A DNA stretch of 64,000 nt from Cytophagales bacterium (lineage in GTDB: Bacteria; Bacteroidota; Bacteroidia; Cytophagales; Bernardetiaceae), in contig RDZD01000012.1 in the NCBI GenBank assembly GCA_004293815.1, forward strand, positions 62,001 to 126,000. Direction: 5' to 3'. This document shows positions 1 to 10,008 of the stretch, piece by piece (the first letter of the stretch is position 1; each line of letters opens with the position of its first letter). The translations under genes and the position numbers were made by a program. The notes below the pieces were generated by a model. The model saw nothing but the letters and a program-made list of their open reading frames with translations. It made no database searches and was not told where the DNA came from.

Positions 1-2529
1 GATATCAAGACGATTCTTTTCATGGGCAGTTCTTGCCACACTTTCCATCGCATCAAGACGTTTTAAGACCAACTGAGGATCTAATACATGCATATCGCGA
101 TAGAGTTTATCCAATTCACTTTGGTGTATGGTACTTGCTTTATTTTTAGCTATTAGGATACTCATTCTAGCTTGCTCAATGTCCATCTGAACGGTTACGC
201 CTTGGTTTCTATATAGCTCGAGCTGTGTCAAAGCTTTGTCAGCAAAAGGCGAAGAAGGATAGTCGGTAATCAGTTGAGTATAAGTATCTATACTAATTTT
301 TTTAGCATTCTCAGTGCACAATTTGGCTTTCTCATACAGAGCTTCAGCATACTTTTCATGCTCAACAGCCTGAGAAATAAAAGTATTCAAGCTGGCTAGT
401 GCTTCCTCGGGTCTGTTGGCTTTAATCAAAATCATAGCTTCCAAGAAAATAGCATCATTTTTTTGACCAGCTTCTTCTTGCTGCTTTCCATATTGTTGAA
501 TGTATTCAAGAGCTTCAGGCCAATTGCCCATGGAGTAATCACAACGCGCTAAACCTAATAAGACGCTCGCCTTAGTGCTTTTTTTGATGTAAGGCGAAGT
601 AATCACCCGTTTGTATTCAGCCTTTGCTTGTGCATAATCGGCTAGATGGAAAGAGCAATCACCGCTTTTTAAGAGAGCATCTTCTTTACTTCCATCCGTT
701 GTTTTAGACATGTTATAGTAAGCCTCAAAATAACCATCTGCATCTTTATACTTTTTTTCATGGAAATAGATATAAGCTAATGGCCTCATAGCTAACACAT
801 ACCATCGCGAGCCTTTATTTTTAGGATCTACTAGCTTATTGAGCAAGCTTTTACTTGTAACATAATCACACAGCTTATAATAAGCAAGAGCTTTGTAGTA
901 GGTGGCATCTTCCATTAAGGGAACAGATGTGGCTTGCGCCAATGAGTAATCATACCATGCGATAGCATTCAGATAGTCTTCTTGATTAAAGTAAATTTGT
1001 GCGTTCTCTACACAAGCTTTCTGATATTGATAAAGATAGGGTACTTTTTGAGCATTATTGCGTGTGAGTAGTATCCGTTTTTGTAAATAGTCTGTATATG
1101 CTTTGTAATTTTTAGTTTTATACCAAATGTTTGCTACCAATTCATCAACTTGTAGCTTTTGTTCAGCAGTGAGTATAGAATCGTGTTTTGAAAGGAACTT
1201 CTGGCAAGTATTTTCTGCTTCTTGATAATTGCCAAACTTGATAAACAGCTTATAAACAACATGCAAGATATCAAGATCTATGGGGTCGAAGGTGCTGCAT
1301 GTATGCAGTGCGGAGCTATATTGTATGAGAGCAGAAAACCCGAAATAAATTTTCTCTTGGCCTAAGGCATCATAGCACTGCGCCAACCTGAGTAGATTTT
1401 CTTTGCAAAGAGCTAGACTGCTTGGTTTTAAATTCAATTGCTCATAAAGAACAGCTGCACTAAGATATTCACCCTTTTTGTAGTAAGCGTCCGCTAAAGC
1501 ATATTTTAGGGTATCGTGATTTATTTTGTTTTTAACAGCTTCTAAAAGTGTGATACCCTCATCCAATTGTTTGTCTCTGACGGCCATAACACCAAAAAGA
1601 TAGAGTCTCTCAGGTTGGATCTTTTCTAGATTGGAGCTGGCAAGTTTTGTGTAGTAGTTTTCAAGAGAGTCTCTCTCTTGTACTGTAATTACTTTACCTT
1701 CAAACCTTTGCTCGTGTATAATTTGAAGTCTAAGCTCTTCCAACATATTCAGGAAGTGCGCATTTTGCTTGTTTCTATTCTTTTTGCTTAAATAATTATT
1801 TATTCTTGTTTTAATACGATTCTTATCCGTTATTCCTCTGTTGTGGTAGGTGGCTAAAACAAAATACAATCTTTCCGCGGTGCAGTATGAATCTGATGTC
1901 TCTTTTCGGAGACTATAATCAAGATAGCACTCCCAGTAATTCTTAGGATCATTAGCCTCAAAATCAGCGTCTCTGCTTTGCAATACTCCCATAATGTACA
2001 CTATTTCAGCCATAACCGTGTCTTGTATGACCACTAAAGGCGTTGTTTTGGCTGACGACCGCTCTTTAGACTTGTGCATATTAGCAGCTGGCACTTTTTT
2101 CTTGGGGTCTACCCTAATCAAAGGCTTGCTTAGCTCTCCAATTTGAACGTGTAAATGCGCACTGGCTGGTGATTTGAATAGTTCTCGTATTTGTGTGATA
2201 CGGATTTGTTTGCTCTGAAGTGCATGTTCAGGGCTTTCTAGCAATCGCTCTACTTTAGTTTTTGATTTTTCATTGCCTAGCTTAGAACCAATCTCAATAG
2301 ACATTTTTCTTGCCTCATTATAGAGATCTGTGTGCTTTGGTAATTGTCTTAGCAAATCATTACAAAGTCTTTCCGCCTGAAGAAGGAAGCCCTTGCTTTC
2401 AAGGCGCTTAGCTTCATTCAGCATTTTTAGATGCTCATTCGAGATCCCTTGCGCGAAAAGACTAAACGTTGATAAGCCCCAAAAGAGACCTGTTGTAAGC
2501 AACGTCCTTATTAACACGTGGACAAGCAC
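1..2529 (-). CDS. Secreted TPR-repeat protein, C-terminus outside window
   Basis: This is an open frame of at least 843 codons on the minus strand that runs off the left edge, so the C-terminus and any terminal domain are not visible. I chose the GTG at 2529-2527 because it starts a classical signal peptide (hydrophobic core ending in SLFAQG, about residues 5-29); a second in-frame GTG lies four codons in. The rest is alpha-helical, with many degenerate tetratricopeptide-like repeats carrying paired Ala/Tyr/Leu patterns such as YQEAENTCQKFL and YADALL-like helices, plus a low-complexity basic stretch around residue 125-145. TPR arrays bind other proteins. The protein is predicted to be exported to the periplasm or cell surface. 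I do not recognise a specific family, and the unseen C-terminus could carry OmpA, CHAT or another domain. Confidence 0.8.
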   Translation of the reverse strand, partial: MLVHVLIRTLLTTGLFWGLSTFSLFAQGISNEHLKMLNEAKRLESKGFLLQAERLCNDLLRQLPKHTDLYNEARKMSIEIGSKLGNEKSKTKVERLLESPEHALQSKQIRITQIRELFKSPASAHLHVQIGELSKPLIRVDPKKKVPAANMHKSKERSSAKTTPLVVIQDTVMAEIVYIMGVLQSRDADFEANDPKNYWECYLDYSLRKETSDSYCTAERLYFVLATYHNRGITDKNRIKTRINNYLSKKNRNKQNAHFLNMLEELRLQIIHEQRFEGKVITVQERDSLENYYTKLASSNLEKIQPERLYLFGVMAVRDKQLDEGITLLEAVKNKINHDTLKYALADAYYKKGEYLSAAVLYEQLNLKPSSLALCKENLLRLAQCYDALGQEKIYFGFSALIQYSSALHTCSTFDPIDLDILHVVYKLFIKFGNYQEAENTCQKFLSKHDSILTAEQKLQVDELVANIWYKTKNYKAYTDYLQKRILLTRNNAQKVPYLYQYQKACVENAQIYFNQEDYLNAIAWYDYSLAQATSVPLMEDATYYKALAYYKLCDYVTSKSLLNKLVDPKNKGSRWYVLAMRPLAYIYFHEKKYKDADGYFEAYYNMSKTTDGSKEDALLKSGDCSFHLADYAQAKAEYKRVITSPYIKKSTKASVLLGLARCDYSMGNWPEALEYIQQYGKQQEEAGQKNDAIFLEAMILIKANRPEEALASLNTFISQAVEHEKYAEALYEKAKLCTENAKKISIDTYTQLITDYPSSPFADKALTQLELYRNQGVTVQMDIEQARMSILIAKNKASTIHQSELDKLYRDMHVLDPQLVLKRLDAMESVARTAHEKNRLDI

Positions 2530-3189
2530 AGTTTTTTTAGTAATGTAAATGTAACAATAAACAATTTACTAGTAATCAATGTACTCTCGATGGCAAACTA
2601 TATCTTTTAATTCACAAATTAGCACCAAAGCAAGACACACGTCTTAATTTAAGGAGCTAATAGGCAGCAAAGTATTAAAAAAATCCAATGGCAATGTACG
2701 CCTATTGAACAAATAGCTCTGCTAAATTACATTAAGAAAAAAAATCACGTTTACTTTATAAGAACTGTTACCGCTTAATCATCTCTGCGACAGGAAAATA
2801 ACCTGAAGTTCTTTTGCTAATGACAAAGAATTTTGTTACAAAGGAAACAAATTAAAAAGCCCGCGCTACAATGGAAACGACCTGTACAGCTTTTTTGTCA
2901 TCTTTTTATAGCTTGCAAAGTTAAATCATAGTTTATCAAAACCCAACTATTATCAAAAAAATCTTTCTCTAAACTCTTCTAACTCTGTCTAGACTTTATA
3001 GGAAACATCAATTCTGAGCTTATGAAAATACTTTTTAATTTCGATAGCTCCGCCTCAATTATTTTGTGGCAATAATGGTTCATAAAACTAGAATTATCAG
3101 AAAGCAATGAATGAGGTATTAAAAAAAGTCATTAAATTGCGCCAAAATCTTTTGGTATTGCTGCCCAAAATCTAACTGACGACAGAAAA
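2530..3189. other. 660-bp AT-rich divergent intergenic region
   Basis: No coding frame with a plausible start and length is visible on either strand, and I see no tRNA or other recognised RNA fold. The region separates the minus-strand TPR gene from plus-strand icmF. It holds a good minus-strand promoter (2916-2946), which would give a leader of about 380 nt before the TPR gene or a separate small RNA. I could not find an equally good promoter for icmF. Confidence 0.6.
2916..2946 (-). promoter_or_regulatory. Bacteroidota-type promoter, minus strand
   Basis: On the minus strand, TTG at 2946-2944 is followed after 20 nt by TAACTTTG at 2923-2916, a match to the Bacteroidota -33/-7 consensus (TTG, about 19-20 nt, TAnnTTTG). 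The next base is C, as in several other promoters here. Transcription would start near 2909, some 380 nt before the TPR gene start. Confidence 0.55.
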
Positions 3190-6100
3190 ATGAACAACAC
3201 CCCTTATCAAGCCAAAAACAAACTGCGAATTGTTACTGCTGCAGCTTTGTTTGACGGCCACGATGCTGCCATTAATATCATGCGTCGCATCATACAAGCC
3301 TCTGGTGCAGAAGTGATTCATCTCGGACACAACCGTTCGGTGCTCGAAATTGTAGACTGTGCCATACAGGAAGACGCGCAAGCCATTGCCATTACTTCAT
3401 ACCAAGGTGGTCATAACGAGTACTTTAGGTATATGAGAGATCTCCTCAAAGAAAAAGGCTGCGAGCATATCAGAATATTTGGCGGCGGCGGCGGCGTGAT
3501 CTTGCCTTCAGAGATTAAAGAATTGCACGACTATGGAATTACGCGCATATATCACCCTGATGACGGGCGCAGCATGGGCTTGCAGGGAATGATTAACGAC
3601 CTTTTAGAGAAATCGGATTTTCCTACTGGCGATAGTATTGGCGATATTACCATAGAAAAACTACAAACACAAGAACACTACACACTAGCTAGAGCAATTT
3701 CTGCTGCCGAAAACTTCCCAGAGTTGGTTGCGCCTTTACTCGCCCTAATCAAGACGCATTTGCAAACTGCAACCAAAGTGCCTGTTTTAGGCATTACAGG
3801 TACGGGTGGAGCAGGTAAGAGTAGCATGGTAGACGAACTCATTCGTCGCTTTTTGATTGACTTTAAAGATAAAAAACTAGCGGTTGTTTCGGTAGATCCC
3901 TCCAAGCGCAAAACAGGCGGCGCGCTTTTGGGCGACCGCATACGCATGAACGCCATCGCGAATTCGCGTGTGTATATGCGCTCGCTAGCGACACGACAGT
4001 CTAACTTGGCCCTGTCTAAGTACGTTCAGTCAGCCATTGACATTCTCAAAGTGGCAGGTTTTGACTTGATTATTCTCGAAACTTCGGGTATTGGTCAGTC
4101 TGATACTGAAATCATTGACCACTCGGACGCATCTTTGTATGTCATGACCCCCGAGTATGGTGCTGCCACGCAGCTAGAAAAAATTGATATGCTGGACTTT
4201 GCAGACCTTATAGCTCTCAACAAATTTGACAAAAAAGGAGCTTTGGACGCACTGCGTGATGTGCGTAAGCAATATAAGCGCAACCACCAACTTTGGGAGA
4301 CTCCCGATGAGCAGTTGCCAGTTTTTGGTTCTATTGCCTCTCAGTTCAACGATCCTGGTACTAATGCACTCTATCGTGCTATCATTGATACAATTAATCA
4401 GAAAGCAGGAGTCAATTTCAAATCTTCTTTTGAAATTTCTCAGGCAATGTCTGAAAAACAATACATTATTCCGCCTAGCCGCGTTCGATATCTCTCTGAA
4501 ATCAGTGAAAATAACCGACGCTACGATGCTTGGGCTAAGGAACAAGCCCAAATCGCAGATGAGCTATATTCTTTGCATAGAACGATAGAAACGCTCAATC
4601 AAAACCATGATTTGGATGCTACTTTAAAGCAAAATATGCTCAAAGAGCTGCAAAGCCTGTACAACAAAATTGAACTAAAACTAGACGGTGGCAATAAGCA
4701 AATACTAGCCGGTTGGTCTGAAACCATACAAAACTACCAGAATGAGTATTTTGTGTATAAAGTGCGAAACAAAGAAATCAAGGTAAAAACCACCACTGAA
4801 TCGCTTTCGCGTAATCCAATACCCAAAATAGCTGTTCCTAAGTACCGTTCTTGGGGTGATATTTTACGTTGGTCCTTGCAAGAAAATTTTCCTGGCGAGT
4901 TTCCATTTACAGCTGGTGTGTTTCCGTTCAAGCGCACCGAAGAAGACCCTACGCGCATGTTTGCAGGCGAGGGAGGCCCCGAGCGTACCAATAAGCGATT
5001 CCATTATCTAAGTCAAGGAATGCCTGCCACACGCCTTTCTACTGCCTTTGATTCTGTAACGCTTTATGGCGAAAATCCTGACTTGCGACCAGATATTTAT
5101 GGCAAAATTGGCAACTCTGGTGTGAATGTGTGCAGTTTGGACGATGCCAAAAAGCTGTATTCTGGTTTTAATCTTTCTGATCCCACCACCTCTGTATCTA
5201 TGACCATCAACGGCCCAGCCGCTGCGGTGTGTGCCTTTTTTATGAATGCAGCCATAGACCAACAATGTGAGTTGTATATCAAAGAAAACCAATTGGAAGC
5301 TGAGGTTCAGGCCAAAATTAAAAAAATATACGAAGGCTATGGTCTTGCAGTACCACAGTACCACGGTGAGCTGCCAAAAGGCAATGACGGTCTTGGACTT
5401 ATGCTCTTGGGCGTGAGTGGCGACATGGTGCTGGAGCCAGAGATTTATGAAACCATTCGCAATAGAACCTTAGCAGCTGTTCGCGGGACTGTTCAAGCAG
5501 ATATTCTGAAAGAGGATCAAGCGCAAAATACTTGTATTATGAGCTCAGAGTTCTCTCTCAAGCTCATGGGGGATATCCAAGAGTATTTCATCAAAAAGCA
5601 GGTCAAGAATTTTTATAGTGTTTCTATTAGCGGCTACCACATTGCAGAAGCTGGTGCCAACCCCATTACGCAGCTGGCTCTGACGCTCTCCAACGCCTTC
5701 ACTTTTGTGGAATATTATTTGAGCAGAGGCATGAAAATTGACGATTTTGCGCCTAATTTAAGCTTCTTCTTCTCAAATGGCATAGACCCTGAGTATGCGG
5801 TTATCGGGCGAGTTTCGCGGAGAATCTGGTCTAAAGCAATGAAATACCTCTATAAAGCCAATGACCGTTCTCAGAAGCTCAAGTACCATATCCAAACTTC
5901 TGGACGTTCACTGCACGCCCAAGAGATAGACTTTAATGACATTCGCACCACGCTGCAAGCTCTTTATGCCATCTATGACAATTGCAACTCTCTGCATACC
6001 AACGCTTACGATGAGGCCATTACCACGCCTACTGAAGCTTCCGTGCGGCGTGCTGTGGCTATTCAGCTCATTATCAACAAAGAGCTTGGACTAGCTAAAA

Positions 6101-6582
6101 ATGAAAATCCTCTACAGGGGGCTTTTATCATAGATGACCTTACGGATTTGGTAGAAGAGGCTGTTTTGAGTGAGTTTGACCGTATTACTGAGCGCGGCGG
6201 TGTGTTGGGCGCAATGGAAAGAATGTATCAACGCTCCAAAATTCAGGAAGAAAGCCTCTACTACGAAACTCTCAAGCACACAGGCGAGTACCCCATTGTG
6301 GGCGTGAATACCTTCTTGTCTTCAACAGGTTCTCCCACCGTGATTCCAAAAGAAGTTATTCGCTCTACCGAAGACGAGAAAATGAGTCAGATAGATGGTC
6401 TTAGAGCATTGCATAGCCGCCATGCAGCTAAAAGTGCAGAAATGCTCAAAAAGCTTCAGCTTACGGCCATCAATAACGAAAATATCTTTAATGAACTCAC
6501 GGAAACGGTTAAATACTGCTCACTAGGACAGATAACCAACGCTTTGTTTGAAGTGGGTGGTCAGTACAGACGCAATATGTAA
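3190..6582 (+). CDS. icmF: Fused isobutyryl-CoA mutase IcmF
   Basis: This is an adenosylcobalamin-dependent mutase that interconverts isobutyryl-CoA and n-butyryl-CoA, fused to its own G-protein chaperone. At 1130 residues it has the usual IcmF length and order. The N-terminal B12-binding domain (about 12-140) carries the cobalt-ligating DGHDAA motif with His24. A MeaB-like GTPase follows, with P-loop GTGGAGKSS at 204-212 and NKFD at 344-347. A helical linker and the TIM-barrel mutase domain occupy about 540-1130. The active-site segment [12 protein letters not shown] (571-582) has Phe578 where methylmalonyl-CoA mutase has Tyr, which fits an isobutyryl/isovaleryl-type substrate. The ATG at 3190 places the B12 domain correctly. 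The gene stands alone and ends at a strong hairpin. Expected role: branched-chain or short-chain acyl-CoA metabolism. Confidence 0.96.
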   Translation: MNNTPYQAKNKLRIVTAAALFDGHDAAINIMRRIIQASGAEVIHLGHNRSVLEIVDCAIQEDAQAIAITSYQGGHNEYFRYMRDLLKEKGCEHIRIFGGGGGVILPSEIKELHDYGITRIYHPDDGRSMGLQGMINDLLEKSDFPTGDSIGDITIEKLQTQEHYTLARAISAAENFPELVAPLLALIKTHLQTATKVPVLGITGTGGAGKSSMVDELIRRFLIDFKDKKLAVVSVDPSKRKTGGALLGDRIRMNAIANSRVYMRSLATRQSNLALSKYVQSAIDILKVAGFDLIILETSGIGQSDTEIIDHSDASLYVMTPEYGAATQLEKIDMLDFADLIALNKFDKKGALDALRDVRKQYKRNHQLWETPDEQLPVFGSIASQFNDPGTNALYRAIIDTINQKAGVNFKSSFEISQAMSEKQYIIPPSRVRYLSEISENNRRYDAWAKEQAQIADELYSLHRTIETLNQNHDLDATLKQNMLKELQSLYNKIELKLDGGNKQILAGWSETIQNYQNEYFVYKVRNKEIKVKTTTESLSRNPIPKIAVPKYRSWGDILRWSLQENFPGEFPFTAGVFPFKRTEEDPTRMFAGEGGPERTNKRFHYLSQGMPATRLSTAFDSVTLYGENPDLRPDIYGKIGNSGVNVCSLDDAKKLYSGFNLSDPTTSVSMTINGPAAAVCAFFMNAAIDQQCELYIKENQLEAEVQAKIKKIYEGYGLAVPQYHGELPKGNDGLGLMLLGVSGDMVLEPEIYETIRNRTLAAVRGTVQADILKEDQAQNTCIMSSEFSLKLMGDIQEYFIKKQVKNFYSVSISGYHIAEAGANPITQLALTLSNAFTFVEYYLSRGMKIDDFAPNLSFFFSNGIDPEYAVIGRVSRRIWSKAMKYLYKANDRSQKLKYHIQTSGRSLHAQEIDFNDIRTTLQALYAIYDNCNSLHTNAYDEAITTPTEASVRRAVAIQLIINKELGLAKNENPLQGAFIIDDLTDLVEEAVLSEFDRITERGGVLGAMERMYQRSKIQEESLYYETLKHTGEYPIVGVNTFLSSTGSPTVIPKEVIRSTEDEKMSQIDGLRALHSRHAAKSAEMLKKLQLTAINNENIFNELTETVKYCSLGQITNALFEVGGQYRRNM

Positions 6583-6602
6583 GCGTCCAAAGTAAAATGA
6601 GT

Positions 6603-6652
6603 AGTTCAAATAAATAGGTTCAACGTTTGCGTTGAACCTATTTATTTGAACT
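6603..6652. terminator. Perfect 23-bp-stem hairpin between convergent genes
   Basis: The arms at 6603-6625 and 6630-6652 are exact reverse complements around the four-base loop TTTG. It lies 21 bases past the icmF stop and 31 bases past the stop of the converging CHAT gene, so it probably terminates both transcripts. There is no long T-tract on either side. Confidence 0.8.
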
Positions 6653-6682
6653 CAATTGGCAGATGCCTTCGGTTTTCTAAAA

Positions 6683-9600
6683 CTACTCGCCCGACATGAC
6701 AAAAGCCCCCCAGTAGTATGGCTGAGGATATTGTTTTTTGATTTCGGCTTGAGCTTCTTTGAAGGCTTTTCGGGCATGATTGTACTGCGCAAATTTTTGA
6801 TAAAATAGCGTCATAAGTTTCTGAGTAACGGTATCATCTACTTTCCACATAGACATGACAATGGTTTTTGCGCCAGCTACTTTGAAAGCCCTTTGTAAAC
6901 CATAAACACCCTCACCAGCCTCCACATCGCCCAAACCTGTTTCACAGGCCGAGAGTACTACCAAGTCTGTCTCGTCTAGGTCTAAATTTGCAGCCTCTAG
7001 GGCTGTGAGAACACCATCTTCTCTTTCGGGCTTAAGCTCGGCTCGCACATAATCGCTTACACCCGCAAACAAAAGCCCACAACGCAGCATAGGGTTAACG
7101 TTTCTATTCTTTTCTGCCTTACTGATAAAAAAACCATGTGTTGAGAGATGCAATATCTTGGGGTTTTTTACTTTTTTAATATTTTCTTCTGTGGCGTTTC
7201 CCTCAATGAGTACTTCTAAGTCATAGTTTTTTGTTTTCAAAATCCCTGAAATATTTTCTACTTCGGTTTTAGTGCCAGGCAAAAGCGATACTTTTTGAAA
7301 ATTAGCGAAAGCACGTGTTGTATCTGCCTCTAGTTCTCTTTGTCTAGCCTCATCTGCATTTGGGGTTTCAAAATCATAAATTGGATAGCCTAGTAATTCT
7401 GCTCTAAGAGTTTTGCTTTCCGATTTACCAAAGGCCAAAATATCTTTAGTACTGGTGACTATGTGCAAATTAATTTCATTGAGCAAGTATTTTTGACTTT
7501 CGGGATTATACAAAGTATTCATACTTATTTGATTGTAGACACCGTCAGGCGAAAAATAAACTTTTTTAATGCGATTCTGTTGTAGAGCCTCAGCTATAGG
7601 TTTCCAAAATTGCGCATAAGACTCTTCGTCTTCTTGTTGAAAAAGCACTGCGTTTTTTTGGAAAGTTAAGTATTTACCTTCTAAATCATTTCCGTTTTTA
7701 AGGAGCACTAGTTGGGGCTGCTTTGATTTTGCAGTCACAAGCAAAGCTGCGTAATAAATGGTATCTGTCAAGCCGTAAATGGGGTACTGAGGGAAGTTTG
7801 GTGCTTTTTTAACATCAGAGGTATCTGTTACTGTTTTGACAAGTCCAAACTTATTGATTCTAATCATTTCTACAGCGGCTTCGCCTTTTTTGAGTGTTTT
7901 TTGAATATCCTGCCAAGTTGGCCGTGTTTTGTCTGTGAGTACCGCGAAGGCTTGCGACCTTCTGGTTAGTTCCTTGTCTAGATTTTCACTTTGCTCTTCA
8001 AGTTGTTCCATATCAATACTTTTCTCTATACGTTCTTGTATTGTCATTTCACTAGCTTTGATAATTTTACCTTTCAAAGTATTCCACTCTTTATACTTTT
8101 GTATCAGAGCTGTGTCATTACTGTTCAAGATACGAGTCTTCATTTTTTGGTTGGCTTGCATTAAAGCAGCCTTTGTGGCAAGTTGAACATCAAAGAGGTC
8201 ATCTGTTTTTATTTTTGTCATCGCGATACCAAAAGCTAAATAAGTATTGAGATATCTTGAAAAATTCCTGCGATAGTAATTTTCTCGTTGAAATGCCGAA
8301 AGGTAGGCAAATTTATTATCGAAATTCTCAAGACATAAGTCTTTTACTTCGCTGATTTTTGTATAAGCGGCATCTAAGTCACCAGTTTCCAAATTAATGA
8401 AAGCCAAGTTGTTTAAAGAATTTATATAATAGCGATTTGTTCGAGATAAAGTAGCTTTTTGAATGTCAAGACAAGCTTTTTGCAAGCTGTCAGCTTCTTT
8501 GTACCTGCCCATGTTTGTATAAAGGTATGCTAAACTACCTAATAAATAAGCGTACTCGGGGTGTTTATCTCCCTGTGCTTCCTGGTAAACAGCTATGGCA
8601 CTTCTTCTGAGGCTATCAGCAAGCGTAAAATTGCCCATATTCTCATTAAGTTCAGCGATACCACCCAATGACTGTGCATACACTAAATGTTTTTCGCCAA
8701 AAACTTCTCTTCGCAGAGCTATGCTTTTTTTGAATAAAGTGTCTGCTTCTATAAATCTATCTGTATACCTGTATACTTCCGCCAGATTATGCATGGCGCG
8801 AGCGTAAACTGCATCTTTATTACCCACCAGTGAAAGTGTTAGGTCTATGGACTTTTTGTAATGGGCTTCTGCTGCTTTGTAGTTACTCATTAGAAAATGA
8901 AGGGCCCCTAGATTATTAAGCAAATCTGCGTAAGTAAAATTACGTTCACTAAACAACTCTTTTTGAACTTTTATAGATTCATTGTAGTAAGTCTCAGCAG
9001 CCGTATAATTTTCCAACAGCAGATATAAGCTGGCCAAATTGCTTAGTGAACGAACATAACCGTCATGTTTTTTACCAGGGAGAGCCTTATGCCGTGCACA
9101 GACCTCCTTGTGCAAGCGTTCTGCCTCATCATATTGCCCCATAGAACGGTAGATAACAGCTAATAGGTCAATTGAGTTGAGGTAATCTGGATGGTTTTCA
9201 CCTAAGATATCTTTTCTGATTGCTGCGCCCTCTTGGGTGTGTGCAGCGGCTACAGGGTAGTTAGCCATGTAATAATTCACAATGCCTAAACTATGCAACG
9301 CACTAGCATAGCTATGATGCTTTTTGCCATGAGTTTCACCCCAAACATATAGAGCTTGCTGATGATATTGCTCCGAAATAGCATATTTGGCAGTAGTTTG
9401 ATATAAAAATCCCAACTTGCCTAAGATGACAGCATAGCCAGAACTTTTTTCACCTAAAACACTTTTTTTGATATATAGACTTTCTTTGTAAAGAACTTCT
9501 GCGGAATCGTAATTAGCAGTTTTAATAAAAAAATAGCCCAAATGAGCAATAGATTCTGCATAGGCATCACTCTGGGTATTAATGGCTTTACTCATAGCTA

Positions 9601-9871
9601 TACTTTCTCTAAGAAACCGCACGGGAGCTTCTTTACCGTTATTGCGAACATAAGCGTATCCTAAATCATTGCGAACCCTTAGATAGAATAAGCTTTGCTT
9701 ACCAGAATCTTTTTCTATCAAGGGTAGCAAAGCCTCATAAATTTGTACAGCAGCACTGTATTGGGGAATCTTTATCAAAGAATCAGCTTTTTTTAAGTCG
9801 CCAAGCCAAGATTGTCCAAAAGCAAAAGGCCAGAATAAGCACACACAAAGCAAAGTTAATAGGGCTTTCAT
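6683..9871 (-). CDS. Secreted TPR protein with C-terminal CHAT (caspase-like) domain
   Basis: A protein of 1062 residues starting at ATG 9871, with a signal peptide (hydrophobic segment ending FAFGQS, about residues 1-20). Residues about 30-510 hold eleven or more kinesin-light-chain-like TPRs of roughly 42 residues, each with a pattern resembling YAxALxxLGxLYxxxGxY. A helical linker follows, and the last 300 residues or so are a CHAT domain, a clan CD cysteine-peptidase fold. The expected catalytic dyad is visible: His912 in LHLSTHGFF and Cys976 in LSACETGLG. Family knowledge: TPR-CHAT proteins include the gRAMP/Craspase-associated peptidase and many uncharacterised bacterial proteins. Here there is no CRISPR or defence neighbour, and the signal peptide points to a periplasmic or surface role. 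Substrate unknown. Confidence 0.9.
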   Translation of the reverse strand: MKALLTLLCVCLFWPFAFGQSWLGDLKKADSLIKIPQYSAAVQIYEALLPLIEKDSGKQSLFYLRVRNDLGYAYVRNNGKEAPVRFLRESIAMSKAINTQSDAYAESIAHLGYFFIKTANYDSAEVLYKESLYIKKSVLGEKSSGYAVILGKLGFLYQTTAKYAISEQYHQQALYVWGETHGKKHHSYASALHSLGIVNYYMANYPVAAAHTQEGAAIRKDILGENHPDYLNSIDLLAVIYRSMGQYDEAERLHKEVCARHKALPGKKHDGYVRSLSNLASLYLLLENYTAAETYYNESIKVQKELFSERNFTYADLLNNLGALHFLMSNYKAAEAHYKKSIDLTLSLVGNKDAVYARAMHNLAEVYRYTDRFIEADTLFKKSIALRREVFGEKHLVYAQSLGGIAELNENMGNFTLADSLRRSAIAVYQEAQGDKHPEYAYLLGSLAYLYTNMGRYKEADSLQKACLDIQKATLSRTNRYYINSLNNLAFINLETGDLDAAYTKISEVKDLCLENFDNKFAYLSAFQRENYYRRNFSRYLNTYLAFGIAMTKIKTDDLFDVQLATKAALMQANQKMKTRILNSNDTALIQKYKEWNTLKGKIIKASEMTIQERIEKSIDMEQLEEQSENLDKELTRRSQAFAVLTDKTRPTWQDIQKTLKKGEAAVEMIRINKFGLVKTVTDTSDVKKAPNFPQYPIYGLTDTIYYAALLVTAKSKQPQLVLLKNGNDLEGKYLTFQKNAVLFQQEDEESYAQFWKPIAEALQQNRIKKVYFSPDGVYNQISMNTLYNPESQKYLLNEINLHIVTSTKDILAFGKSESKTLRAELLGYPIYDFETPNADEARQRELEADTTRAFANFQKVSLLPGTKTEVENISGILKTKNYDLEVLIEGNATEENIKKVKNPKILHLSTHGFFISKAEKNRNVNPMLRCGLLFAGVSDYVRAELKPEREDGVLTALEAANLDLDETDLVVLSACETGLGDVEAGEGVYGLQRAFKVAGAKTIVMSMWKVDDTVTQKLMTLFYQKFAQYNHARKAFKEAQAEIKKQYPQPYYWGAFVMSGE

Positions 9872-9910
9872 TTTATAAATTTTTAAGAGACTTTAATATT
9901 TTAAACCAAT

Positions 9911-9942
9911 GAAAAAACGTTGTTTTTTGCAAAAAATAACGT
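9911..9942 (-). terminator. Terminator of feoAB
   Basis: Read on the minus strand, a near-perfect palindrome built on TTTTTTGCAAAAAA with ACGTT/AACGT arms (9917-9942) is followed directly by a run of T. It lies about 67 bases beyond the feoB stop, before the CHAT gene. Confidence 0.55.
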
Positions 9943-10008
9943 CTTTAAAAAAATAACTACCTGATTGTCAATATATTTTTAAAGACATCGCATAGCCAGC
10001 AGCCGTTT

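Noticed and set aside
4174-4588. Two frames of about 120 residues overlapping icmF
   Set aside because: They lie within the intact icmF reading frame and have no recognisable motif.
6683-9871. CHAT protein as part of a type III-E CRISPR (Craspase) system
   Set aside because: No gRAMP or CRISPR array is present and the protein has a signal peptide, which argues for an exported role.
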